In this document: in pieces, positions 52,442 through 60,244 of the stretch
Layout: every line of letters begins with the position of its first letter
How positions within the stretch are numbered: position 1 is the first letter of the stretch
NCBI RefSeq assembly: GCF_015234135.1
Contig: NZ_JADGIK010000002.1
Coordinates: 372,001 to 436,000, forward strand
Reading direction: 5' to 3'
DNA length: 64,000 nt
Source: Faecalibacter rhinopitheci
GTDB taxonomy: Bacteria; Bacteroidota; Bacteroidia; Flavobacteriales; Weeksellaceae
Program-made: the position numbers and the translations under genes
The notes under the pieces: generated by a model
The model's input: only the letters and a program-made list of their open reading frames with translations
What the model was told of the DNA's origin: nothing
Database searches by the model: none

Positions 52442-53407
52442 TTATTCGATTCCTTCATTTAAAATTGAGTGAATATCTAATATTCCAAAATAGTGATTAT
52501 TTTCATCAACAACAACTAATTGCCCTATACTATTTTGTCTTAGAATACTCAAAGCTTCTCTTGCTTTTTCCTTTGTATGAATCGTTTTAGGATTTAAAGT
52601 TGCGATGTCAATAGCTGTTAGATTTGAAAAATCCTTATATTTCATCAACATACGTCGTAAATCTCCATCTGTTATTACACCTATTATTTTCTTATCCTCT
52701 AAAACAACCGTTATTCCATGCTTACCTGATGTTAAAGAATTAATAACATCAGCAATAGTAGAATCTGGATTTACAGATGGATGCCTTGTAGGATCCACAA
52801 TATTTTCAACCGTCCACAATAATCTTTTTCCTAATGCTCCACCTGGATGAGATTTTGCAAAATCATCAGATTTAAACTGTCGTAATTTCATTAATGCAAC
52901 CGCAATTGCATCTCCCATTACAAGTTGTGCAGTAGTAGAAGATGTAGGTGCTAAATTGATAGGACAAGCCTCTTTCGATATGTTAACATCTAAAACTATA
53001 TCCGAATTTTTAGCCAATTCTGATTTTAAATTAGCTGTTAAACCAATTAAAAATGAAGAATATTGTCTTAATATTGGAGCTAAATATGTTATTTCTGGAG
53101 TATTTCCACTTTTAGAAATACAAATTACTACATCTTCTTTTTGTAGTAACCCGAGATCTCCATGTATAGCTTCTGCTGCATGCAAAAATTGAGATGGCGT
53201 ACCTGTAGAATTTAATGTCGCAACTATTTTATTTGCGATATGTGCGCTTTTACCAACTCCTACAACAACTAATTTCCCTTTCGTATGGTATATTGCGTTC
53301 ACTGCATCTGTAAAAGAATTATCTAAACGGGATGCGATCGTTTCTAGCTCATGAATCTCATCTTGAAAAACATTCTGAGCAATTTGTATTAATTCTGACT
53401 TTTCCAA
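52442..53407 (-). CDS. kdsD: Arabinose-5-phosphate isomerase (KpsF/GutQ family)
   Basis: A 321-residue enzyme interconverting ribulose-5-phosphate and arabinose-5-phosphate, the first step to KDO. The SIS domain (about 25-190) has VVVGVGKSAHIANKIVATLNSTGTP, HGDLGLL and CISKSGNTPE with the conserved GKS and Ser/Thr residues; two CBS domains follow (about 205-321, GITVVLEDKKIIGVITDGDLRR and IGQLVVVDENNHYFGILDIHSIL). KdsB at 8053 completes activation of KDO. It is divergent from recQ across a 149-nt AT-rich spacer and followed by tatC. Confidence 0.95.
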   Translation of the reverse strand: MEKSELIQIAQNVFQDEIHELETIASRLDNSFTDAVNAIYHTKGKLVVVGVGKSAHIANKIVATLNSTGTPSQFLHAAEAIHGDLGLLQKEDVVICISKSGNTPEITYLAPILRQYSSFLIGLTANLKSELAKNSDIVLDVNISKEACPINLAPTSSTTAQLVMGDAIAVALMKLRQFKSDDFAKSHPGGALGKRLLWTVENIVDPTRHPSVNPDSTIADVINSLTSGKHGITVVLEDKKIIGVITDGDLRRMLMKYKDFSNLTAIDIATLNPKTIHTKEKAREALSILRQNSIGQLVVVDENNHYFGILDIHSILNEGIE

Positions 53408-53556
53408 AACAAATAGTATTGTCTAATTTTATTTTTTTCGTACCTTTAACTCCCTTTTTTAACTCTTAATCAATTGAATAAAAATTGAAAGGTTAATTCA
53501 GGTTTCAAATATAGGAACTATTTAATTTATAATTTTAATTTTAGTCTATTGCTTAG

Positions 53557-55758
53557 ATGGAAGCCAATTCGAAGAACTTAACATCTTACCTTAAAAAGTA
53601 TTTTGGTTTTGACCAATTTAAAGGTCAACAGGAAGAAATTATCACATCACTTTTTAATGGTGAAGATGTTTTTGTCCTTATGCCTACCGGAGGAGGTAAG
53701 TCATTATGTTATCAATTACCGGCACTAATGTCAGATGGAGTGGCAATTATTGTATCACCTTTAATTGCACTAATGAAAAATCAAGTAGACGCAATACGTG
53801 GAATTTCTGAAAATGATGGAATTGCACACGTATTAAACTCTTCTTTAAACAAGTCAGAAACAAAAACAGTGATGACTGACATCAAAAATGGTGTCACAAA
53901 AATGCTTTATGTTGCACCCGAATCCTTAACCAAAGAAGAATATATCGACTTCTTTAAATCTGTTAAAATTTCGTTCTTTGCAATTGATGAAGCGCACTGT
54001 ATTTCTGAATGGGGGCATGATTTCCGCCCTGAATATCGAAATCTTAAATCTATAATTAACAAAATTGGAGACGCACCAATTATTGCTCTTACAGCAACTG
54101 CAACACCTAAAGTACAAGAAGACATTCAGAAAACTTTAGGAATGCAAACTGCTAAAGTTTTTAAAGATTCATTCAATCGTACAAACTTATTTTATGAAGT
54201 TCGTCCAAAAGTGAATCAAGACAAAGAAATTGTCAGATTTATAAAACAAAATGAAGGGAAATCTGGAGTTATTTATTGTTTAAGCCGTAAAAAAGTAGAA
54301 GAATTTTCACAACTTTTACAAGTTAACGGCATTAATGCTATTCCTTACCACGCTGGGTTAGATGCAAAAACAAGAAGCAGACACCAAGACATGTTCTTAA
54401 TGGAAGATGCAAGTGTAGTTGTTGCTACTATTGCATTCGGTATGGGAATAGATAAACCAGATGTACGTTTTGTTATTCACTATGACACACCAAAATCATT
54501 AGAAAGTTACTACCAAGAAACTGGTCGCGCGGGTCGTGATGGTGGAGAGGGACATTGTATTGCTTTCTACGATTATAAGGATATAGAGAAGCTAGAAAAA
54601 TTCTTAGCAAGTAAACCTGTTGCTGAACGTGAAGTTGGGATGCAATTACTTTCTGAAGTTGTAGCATATGCCGAAACTTCAATGTCTCGTCGTAAATTTT
54701 TATTACACTATTTTGGTGAGGAATTTGACGAGCATAACGGTCCAGGAGCCAATATGGATGATAATATGAGAAATCCTAAAAAGATGGTTGATGCTACAGA
54801 AGATGCTTCTAAAGTTCTTGAAATTATTTCAAAAACTAATCAAAAGTTAAAAATAAATGATGTAGTAAATGTGATGGTAGGAAAAGAAACATCCATTACT
54901 AAATCATATAAACTTGAAAAAGAATCATTTTTTGGCACTGGAAAAGGGAAAGAAGATTATTATTGGAAATCTATTCTGCGACAATTAATTGTTCATAATT
55001 TTTTGATTAAAGAAATTGAAACATATGGAATTTTAAAACTAACAAAAGAAGGAAAAGATTTTATTGCTAACCCTACTTTTTTTGAAATTGCAGAAGATGT
55101 TGATTACAAAAAATTATTAACTGATGGCTCATTAGACAAAGAAGATGTATCTACTGCTACACTTGCATATGATGATGTTCTTTTAAAACAGCTAAAAGAT
55201 TTACGCAAAAAGATTGCAAAAAAACATAACATACCTCCATTTGCTGTTTTTCAAGACACAAGTTTAGAGGATATGACGATGCAATATCCAACTACAATTA
55301 AAGAACTAACAAATGTCTTTGGAGTTGGTGAAGGAAAAGCTCAAAAATTTGGAAAAGATTTTGTAAATTTCATTGCACAATATGTTACAGACAATGATAT
55401 CATTCGTCCTGAAGATATGGTCGTTAAACAAGTTGCTGATAAATCTAGCCACAAAGTTTACATCATACAGTCTACAGATCGAAAGTTGAATCTTGAAGAT
55501 GTAGCGAGTGCAAAAAATTTATCCATGTCAGATCTATTATCAGAAATGGAAGCAATCGTTTATCAAGGAACTAAATTAAATATTGATTATTATATTGATG
55601 ATATTTTAGATGAAGATCAACAAGAAGAAATTCATGACTTCTTAATGGATTCCGAATCAGATTCTATGTCAGTATTATTAAAAGAATTTGGTGACGATTA
55701 CGAAGAAGATGATTTACGCTTAATGCGAATCAAATTCATAAGTGAAGTTGCCAACTAA
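53557..55758 (+). CDS. recQ: ATP-dependent DNA helicase RecQ
   Basis: A 733-residue 3'-5' helicase. The motor has Walker A MPTGGGKSLCYQLPA (about 48-62), DEAH (AIDEAHCISEWGHDFRPEY), ALTATATP, GVIYCLSRKK and QETGRAGRDG. The zinc-binding region after the motor (AETSMSRRKFLLHYFGEEFDEHNGPGANMDDN) has none of the usual four cysteines. A winged helix, an HRDC domain (about 535-605, AVFQDTSLEDMTMQYPTTIKELTNVFGVG) and a C-terminal helix-turn-helix extension follow. It acts in recombination and fork repair. Divergent from kdsD; the terminator is at 55770. Confidence 0.95.
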   Translation: MEANSKNLTSYLKKYFGFDQFKGQQEEIITSLFNGEDVFVLMPTGGGKSLCYQLPALMSDGVAIIVSPLIALMKNQVDAIRGISENDGIAHVLNSSLNKSETKTVMTDIKNGVTKMLYVAPESLTKEEYIDFFKSVKISFFAIDEAHCISEWGHDFRPEYRNLKSIINKIGDAPIIALTATATPKVQEDIQKTLGMQTAKVFKDSFNRTNLFYEVRPKVNQDKEIVRFIKQNEGKSGVIYCLSRKKVEEFSQLLQVNGINAIPYHAGLDAKTRSRHQDMFLMEDASVVVATIAFGMGIDKPDVRFVIHYDTPKSLESYYQETGRAGRDGGEGHCIAFYDYKDIEKLEKFLASKPVAEREVGMQLLSEVVAYAETSMSRRKFLLHYFGEEFDEHNGPGANMDDNMRNPKKMVDATEDASKVLEIISKTNQKLKINDVVNVMVGKETSITKSYKLEKESFFGTGKGKEDYYWKSILRQLIVHNFLIKEIETYGILKLTKEGKDFIANPTFFEIAEDVDYKKLLTDGSLDKEDVSTATLAYDDVLLKQLKDLRKKIAKKHNIPPFAVFQDTSLEDMTMQYPTTIKELTNVFGVGEGKAQKFGKDFVNFIAQYVTDNDIIRPEDMVVKQVADKSSHKVYIIQSTDRKLNLEDVASAKNLSMSDLLSEMEAIVYQGTKLNIDYYIDDILDEDQQEEIHDFLMDSESDSMSVLLKEFGDDYEEDDLRLMRIKFISEVAN

Positions 55759-55769
55759 AAAATTAAACT

Positions 55770-55807
55770 AAGCTCAAAGTTTTCGTAACTTTGAGCTTTA
55801 TTTTTTT
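55770..55807 (+). terminator. Terminator after recQ
   Basis: Stem AAGCTCAAAGTT / AACTTTGAGCTT, loop TTCGT, then TATTTTTTTT. The right arm also contains the -7 box of gpmI. Confidence 0.8.
55786..55793 (+). promoter_or_regulatory. -7 box (TAACTTTG) for the gpmI operon
   Basis: Lies within the right arm of the recQ terminator, 26 nt before the gpmI ATG. Alternatively it is a by-product of the stem sequence. Confidence 0.35.
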
Positions 55808-55819
55808 TCAAAACAAACC

Positions 55820-57358
55820 ATGAACAACAAAGCTATATTAATGATCTTAGATGGTTGGGGTATAGGAACTAATCCTTCTGTCTCAGCCATCGAACAAGCC
55901 AATACACCTTTTATCAACAGTTGCTATCAACGTTTCTCTCACTCTACATTAGATACATTTGGATCAGCAGTAGGTTTACCTGATGGACAAATGGGAAATT
56001 CGGAAGTTGGACATATGAATCTAGGAGCTGGAAGAGTTATTTTTCAAAATTTAGTCCGTATTAATATGGCTGTTGAAAATGGAACTTTTATAGAAGAGCC
56101 AATTTTAAAAGATGCATTTGATTACGCCATAAGAAACAACAAAAACATACATTTCTTAGGTTTGGTTTCTAATGGAGGTGTACATTCTCACATCAATCAT
56201 CTAAAAGGATTATTAGACGCTGCAAACTCTGCGGGATTGAAAGATAATGTTTTTGTGCATGCGTTTACTGATGGACGCGATTGCGATCCTAAATCTGGTG
56301 TAGAATTTATTTCTGAAATAATTCAGCATATGGAAAATTCTACAGGAAAATTAGCTTCTATTACTGGACGTTATTATGCGATGGATCGCGATAAACGTTG
56401 GGAACGTGTAAAATTAGCATACGATGCAATGGTATATGCTAAAGGTAAAAAAACAGCATTCCCTATTCAAGCTATTGAAGATTCTTATCAGGAAAATATA
56501 ACAGATGAATTCATAGAACCTATCATAATTTGTGATGAAAAATATGAACCAATTACCACAATTAAAGAAGGAGATGTTGTTTTATGCTTTAACTTTAGAA
56601 CAGATAGAGGTCGTGAAATTACAGAAGTTTTAACCCAACAAGCTTTTCCTGAATTTGAGATGAAACCTTTAAATGTGAAGTATATTACAATGACTCAATA
56701 CGATGAAACTTATCAAAATATTGATGTTTTATTTAATGACAGTAATATAAAAAATACACTTGGAGAAGTTTTAGAAAAAGCAGGTAAAAAACAAATTCGT
56801 ATTGCAGAAACTGAAAAATATCCACATGTTACATTTTTCTTTTCGGGAGGTCGAGAAACTGAATTTATTGGTGAAAAAAGAATAATGTGTGCTTCACCAA
56901 GAGATGTAGCTACATATGATTTGAAACCTGAAATGGCTGCATATGACATTACAGCTGCTATATTACCAGAAATTGAAAATGAAAGTGCTGATTTTATTTG
57001 TTTAAACTTTGCTAACACAGATATGGTTGGCCACACAGGTATAATGGAAGCAGCAATAAAAGCCGCTGAAGTTGTTGATGCTTGTACAGAAAAAATAGTA
57101 ACCTTAGCTTTACAAAAAAATTATAAAGTTGTCATCCTGGCCGATCACGGTAATTCAGATTTTATGAAAAATGAAGACGGATCACCAAATACACAACATA
57201 CAACCAATCAAGTTCCTTTTATTTTAGCTGAAAAAAATCAGGAATGGAATGTATCTCATGGAAAATTAGGTGATATAGCACCTACAATTTTAACATTAAT
57301 GGGTATAAATATTCCAGAAGATATGACAGGAAATATTATTATTGAAAAGAAAAATTAA
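55820..57358 (+). CDS. gpmI: 2,3-bisphosphoglycerate-independent phosphoglycerate mutase
   Basis: A 512-residue metal-dependent enzyme of glycolysis and gluconeogenesis interconverting 3- and 2-phosphoglycerate. D11 and the catalytic S61 (QMGNSEVGHMNLGAGR) bind manganese, with FTDGRDCDPKSG, TGRYYAMDRDKRWERV and LADHGNSDFM and HTTNQVPFI providing the remaining metal and phosphate ligands. The length equals the family norm. It heads a plus-strand operon with the HAD-like gene, map and a methyltransferase, the gaps being 23, -4 and 16 nt. Confidence 0.96.
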   Translation: MNNKAILMILDGWGIGTNPSVSAIEQANTPFINSCYQRFSHSTLDTFGSAVGLPDGQMGNSEVGHMNLGAGRVIFQNLVRINMAVENGTFIEEPILKDAFDYAIRNNKNIHFLGLVSNGGVHSHINHLKGLLDAANSAGLKDNVFVHAFTDGRDCDPKSGVEFISEIIQHMENSTGKLASITGRYYAMDRDKRWERVKLAYDAMVYAKGKKTAFPIQAIEDSYQENITDEFIEPIIICDEKYEPITTIKEGDVVLCFNFRTDRGREITEVLTQQAFPEFEMKPLNVKYITMTQYDETYQNIDVLFNDSNIKNTLGEVLEKAGKKQIRIAETEKYPHVTFFFSGGRETEFIGEKRIMCASPRDVATYDLKPEMAAYDITAAILPEIENESADFICLNFANTDMVGHTGIMEAAIKAAEVVDACTEKIVTLALQKNYKVVILADHGNSDFMKNEDGSPNTQHTTNQVPFILAEKNQEWNVSHGKLGDIAPTILTLMGINIPEDMTGNIIIEKKN

Positions 57359-57381
57359 ATATAACTTAAACTAGCCAACCG

Positions 57382-57801
57382 ATGATTAATAAAATTATTG
57401 CTGTTGATTTTGATGGAACCATTGTAGAGGATAAATATCCAGGAATTGGAAAACCAAAATTATTTGCTTTCGAAACTTTAAAACAACTACAAAACGAAGG
57501 ATATAGACTTACACTTTGGACTTATAGAAGTGGAAAAATGTTAGATGAAGCTGTAGAATTCTGTCAAAAAAATGGCATTGAATTTTATGGGATCAATAAT
57601 AGTTTTGTTGGAGAAGAATTTAATGAAGAAAAACAAAGCAGAAAAATAAATGCTGATATTTTTATTGATGATCGTAACCTTGGAGGTTTTCCTGGGTGGG
57701 GCGAAGTTTATCAAATTATAACTAAAAAAATCGAATTTTCTCTTCATGAAAATGGTAAAGAGACTGTTCGAAAAAAGAAAAGAGGATTTTTTGGATTATG
57801 A
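57382..57801 (+). CDS. HAD-superfamily-like small hydrolase
   Basis: A 139-residue protein with the HAD nucleophile motif DFDGT (9-13) after IIAV, motif II in LTLWTYRSG, and an acidic motif IFIDDRNLGG near 96-105. It lacks a cap domain; the phosphatase motif IV is IDDRN. It resembles the BT0820-type small HAD proteins of Bacteroidota of unknown substrate. The stop overlaps the map start by 4 nt (ATGA), so they are translationally coupled between gpmI and map. Confidence 0.8.
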   Translation: MINKIIAVDFDGTIVEDKYPGIGKPKLFAFETLKQLQNEGYRLTLWTYRSGKMLDEAVEFCQKNGIEFYGINNSFVGEEFNEEKQSRKINADIFIDDRNLGGFPGWGEVYQIITKKIEFSLHENGKETVRKKKRGFFGL

Positions 57802-58607
57802 TACATTTAAAAAGTAAAGAAGAGTTAGAATTAATGTACCTAAGTGCACAATTAGTGTCAAAAACATTAGGTATGTTGGCAAAAGAAGTGAAACCAGGTG
57901 TAACCACAAATCACTTAGATAAATTAGGTGGAGAATTTATCCGTGATCATGGTGGATATCCTGCATTTTTAGGAATGTATGATTTTCCTAAAAATTTATG
58001 TATTTCTCCAAATGAACAAGTAGTTCATGGAATTCCAAATGATATCCCTCTAAATGAAGGAGATATAGTTTCTGTAGATTGCGGTGTTTATATGAATGAT
58101 TTTTATGGAGACCATGCTTATACTTTTGCAGTAGGTGAAGTAGATGCAGAAACAGAAAAATTATTGCGTATAACAAAAGAGTCTTTATATAAAGGTATAG
58201 AGCAAATGCAAAAAGGGAATCGCGTTGGAGATATAGGATACGCTATTCAATTACATTGCGAAAATGAAGGATACGGAATTGTTCGAGAATTAGTAGGACA
58301 TGGTTTAGGTCGTAAAATGCATGAAGAACCACAAGTTCCTAACTACGGACGAAGAGGATCTGGAAAAAAAATTGAAGAAGGAATGGTATTAGCTATTGAG
58401 CCAATGACTAATATGGGAACTGAAAAAGTTAAATTCCATAAAGATGGTTGGACAGTAACTACACGAGATAATAAGTATTCTGCCCACTTCGAACACGATG
58501 TATGTGTGGTAGATGGTAAGCCAAAGTTATTATCTACATATCAATATATTTATGATGCATTAGGAATTGTTTCTGATGAAGAAACTCCATTTTTATTTAA
58601 ACCATAA
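57798..58607 (+). CDS. map: Methionine aminopeptidase, type I
   Basis: A 269-residue enzyme removing the initiator Met from new proteins. All five metal ligands and the His are at type I positions: H78, D94, D105, H168, E201, E232. The signatures SVDCGVYMNDFYGDHAYTF, ELVGHGLGRKMHEEP and AIEPMTNMG are intact. It lacks an N-terminal SH3 or zinc extension. The start overlaps the HAD gene by 4 nt. Essential in nearly all bacteria. Confidence 0.97.
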   Translation: MIHLKSKEELELMYLSAQLVSKTLGMLAKEVKPGVTTNHLDKLGGEFIRDHGGYPAFLGMYDFPKNLCISPNEQVVHGIPNDIPLNEGDIVSVDCGVYMNDFYGDHAYTFAVGEVDAETEKLLRITKESLYKGIEQMQKGNRVGDIGYAIQLHCENEGYGIVRELVGHGLGRKMHEEPQVPNYGRRGSGKKIEEGMVLAIEPMTNMGTEKVKFHKDGWTVTTRDNKYSAHFEHDVCVVDGKPKLLSTYQYIYDALGIVSDEETPFLFKP

Positions 58608-58623
58608 GCTATAACCTCATTTA

Positions 58624-59394
58624 GTGAAAGCGGCATTCAAAAAAATCATGAACATTGTACCACGTCCTTTATTAATTCAAGGAAGTTACATCGTTCGACC
58701 TTTTATTGTTTGGTACATGCGAGGAACTCGTTTTGTAGATCCAATCGATAATCAAGGATACAAAAATTTATTACCATACGGTTACGAAAACCAAAGAGAT
58801 AATGTTCTTTCTCCTGGAACATATTCGCTAGAAAGACACCGTTTAATGTGGTTATATTTAAAAAATGAAACGGATTTTTTTACAAAATCAGCTAAAGTTT
58901 TACATATAGCTCCAGAACAATCTTTTATTAAACGATTCAGAAATCTAAAACATTTAAATTATACAACAAGTGATTTAGAATCGCCGTTAGCAGATGTAAA
59001 AGCTGATATTTGCGATTTACCTTTCGAAGATAATTCATATGATGTGATTTTCTGTAATCATGTTTTAGAGCATATACCAGATGATGCAAAAGCTATGTCT
59101 GAATTGTTTCGAGTAATGAAGCCAGGAGGTTGGGGAATTTTACAAGTTCCGATTTCTTACCAAAGAGATGTTACTTATGAAGATCCAACAATTACTTCCA
59201 AAGAAGATCGTCGCCGCGAATTTGGTCAGTACGATCATGTTCGTGTTTATGGAATGGATTATTATAAACGTTTAGAAAATGCCGGATTTATTGTAGAACA
59301 AGTAGACTACACGAAACAAATTCCAGCAGAAGATGTTGAAAAATATTGTTTAGAAAAAGGAGAAATTCTACCAGTAGTAAGAAAACCTTTGTAA
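58624..59394 (+). CDS. SAM-dependent methyltransferase, class I
   Basis: A 256-residue methyltransferase with GTG at 58624 as the longest start; ATG at 58648 (MNIVPRPLLIQGSY) is an alternative. Motif I is degenerate (KVLHIAPEQSF in place of a GxGxG loop); the acidic D follows in DLESPLADVKADICDLPFEDNSYDVIFCNHVLEHIPD, with the Methyltransf_11-like post-motif. Proteins with this AIAPE-like motif occur in glycosylation or lipid loci; the substrate is unknown. Its 16-nt gap to map places it at the end of the gpmI operon, and a terminator follows at 59398. Confidence 0.8.
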   Translation: MKAAFKKIMNIVPRPLLIQGSYIVRPFIVWYMRGTRFVDPIDNQGYKNLLPYGYENQRDNVLSPGTYSLERHRLMWLYLKNETDFFTKSAKVLHIAPEQSFIKRFRNLKHLNYTTSDLESPLADVKADICDLPFEDNSYDVIFCNHVLEHIPDDAKAMSELFRVMKPGGWGILQVPISYQRDVTYEDPTITSKEDRRREFGQYDHVRVYGMDYYKRLENAGFIVEQVDYTKQIPAEDVEKYCLEKGEILPVVRKPL

Positions 59395-59397
59395 ATA

Positions 59398-59430
59398 TAA
59401 AATCCCGCCATATCAGCGGGATTTTTTTTT
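59398..59430. terminator. Bidirectional terminator after the gpmI operon and the 59429 lipoprotein gene
   Basis: Stem AATCCCGC / GCGGGATT, 7-nt loop CATATCA, long T run on the plus strand. Confidence 0.82.
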
Positions 59431-60022
59431 AGTAAGTTAATATAATATTTTTCTTCTCTACACTTCCTTTTTTCTCGACAACTAAACTATCATTTTCTAA
59501 TAATTTACCATTCACCTCATAATTATGCGGTTTATAATTAAATGGTAATCCATTTTTTGAAATTAAGCTGTCATTTTTTATCAAATCTTCTTCACTAAAA
59601 TAATTGTAATAATTAGTTTTCGATTTTATCCTATACACAAAATCTGCATTACTTTGTAATTTTCTCCCATTACGATATAAACTACCCAAATGATTTAAAC
59701 AAAATTTACTATCCCTATATTCTATAGCAAAATCTATATCACTCTTGGTTTGAGAAGGACTTAATTTAAAATTTAATAATTGCTTAGAAATATCTATATA
59801 ATCTGATTTACTTATTTTTAAAACTTCTACATTTTCAAAACTAAAAGAAAGGTCGGCACAGTTTATCATATAAAGGTCTGATGTGTTATAAGATATCTTT
59901 AAATAATCATTGACAATATATTTTTTTAAATCTTCCTCATTACTGATTGTTGGAATAGAATTCTCTTCGCATGAACAAATTGAAATTATCATTAAAAAAA
60001 ACAAAATAAAAGTCTTTTGCAT
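59429..60022 (-). CDS. Hypothetical lipoprotein
   Basis: A 197-residue protein whose start (MQKTFILFFLMIISICSC) gives a lipoprotein signal peptide; lipidation would be at Cys16 or Cys18 (SICSC). The mature part is rich in Asn, Tyr, Lys and Ser, with short alternating strands such as YNTSDLYMINCADLSFSFENVEVL and DFAIEYRDSKFCLNHLG. Two further cysteines may form a disulfide. No family is recognised. A 222-nt AT-rich gap with nothing recognisable separates it from polA. Confidence 0.65.
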   Translation of the reverse strand: MQKTFILFFLMIISICSCEENSIPTISNEEDLKKYIVNDYLKISYNTSDLYMINCADLSFSFENVEVLKISKSDYIDISKQLLNFKLSPSQTKSDIDFAIEYRDSKFCLNHLGSLYRNGRKLQSNADFVYRIKSKTNYYNYFSEEDLIKNDSLISKNGLPFNYKPHNYEVNGKLLENDSLVVEKKGSVEKKNIILTY

Positions 60023-60192
60023 ATAGTGTTATTTAGGTCTTGAAATATAGAAATATTTAAATCAAAAAAATATGTAAAAGTTTAATTTCTAACAAAAAAT
60101 ATAAAGCCAACAAATTGTATTTAAAACATATATATTACATAAAAATTTATACACTTTTAATTTTATAAATTAGATACAGATACTTTTAAAAT

Positions 60193-60226
60193 AAAAAAAT
60201 CCACACTTCACAGTATGGATTTTTTT
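60193..60226 (-). terminator. Terminator after polA
   Basis: Stem ATCCATACTG / CAGTGTGGAT-type with one mismatch, then T7 on the minus strand, 19 nt past the polA stop. Confidence 0.65.
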
Positions 60227-60244
60227 GATAAATATTTTGTAAAA

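Noticed and set aside
60023-60244. Possible small RNA or gene in the AT-rich spacer
   Set aside because: Nothing but the polA terminator is visible; no ORF, dyad or promoter worth reporting.
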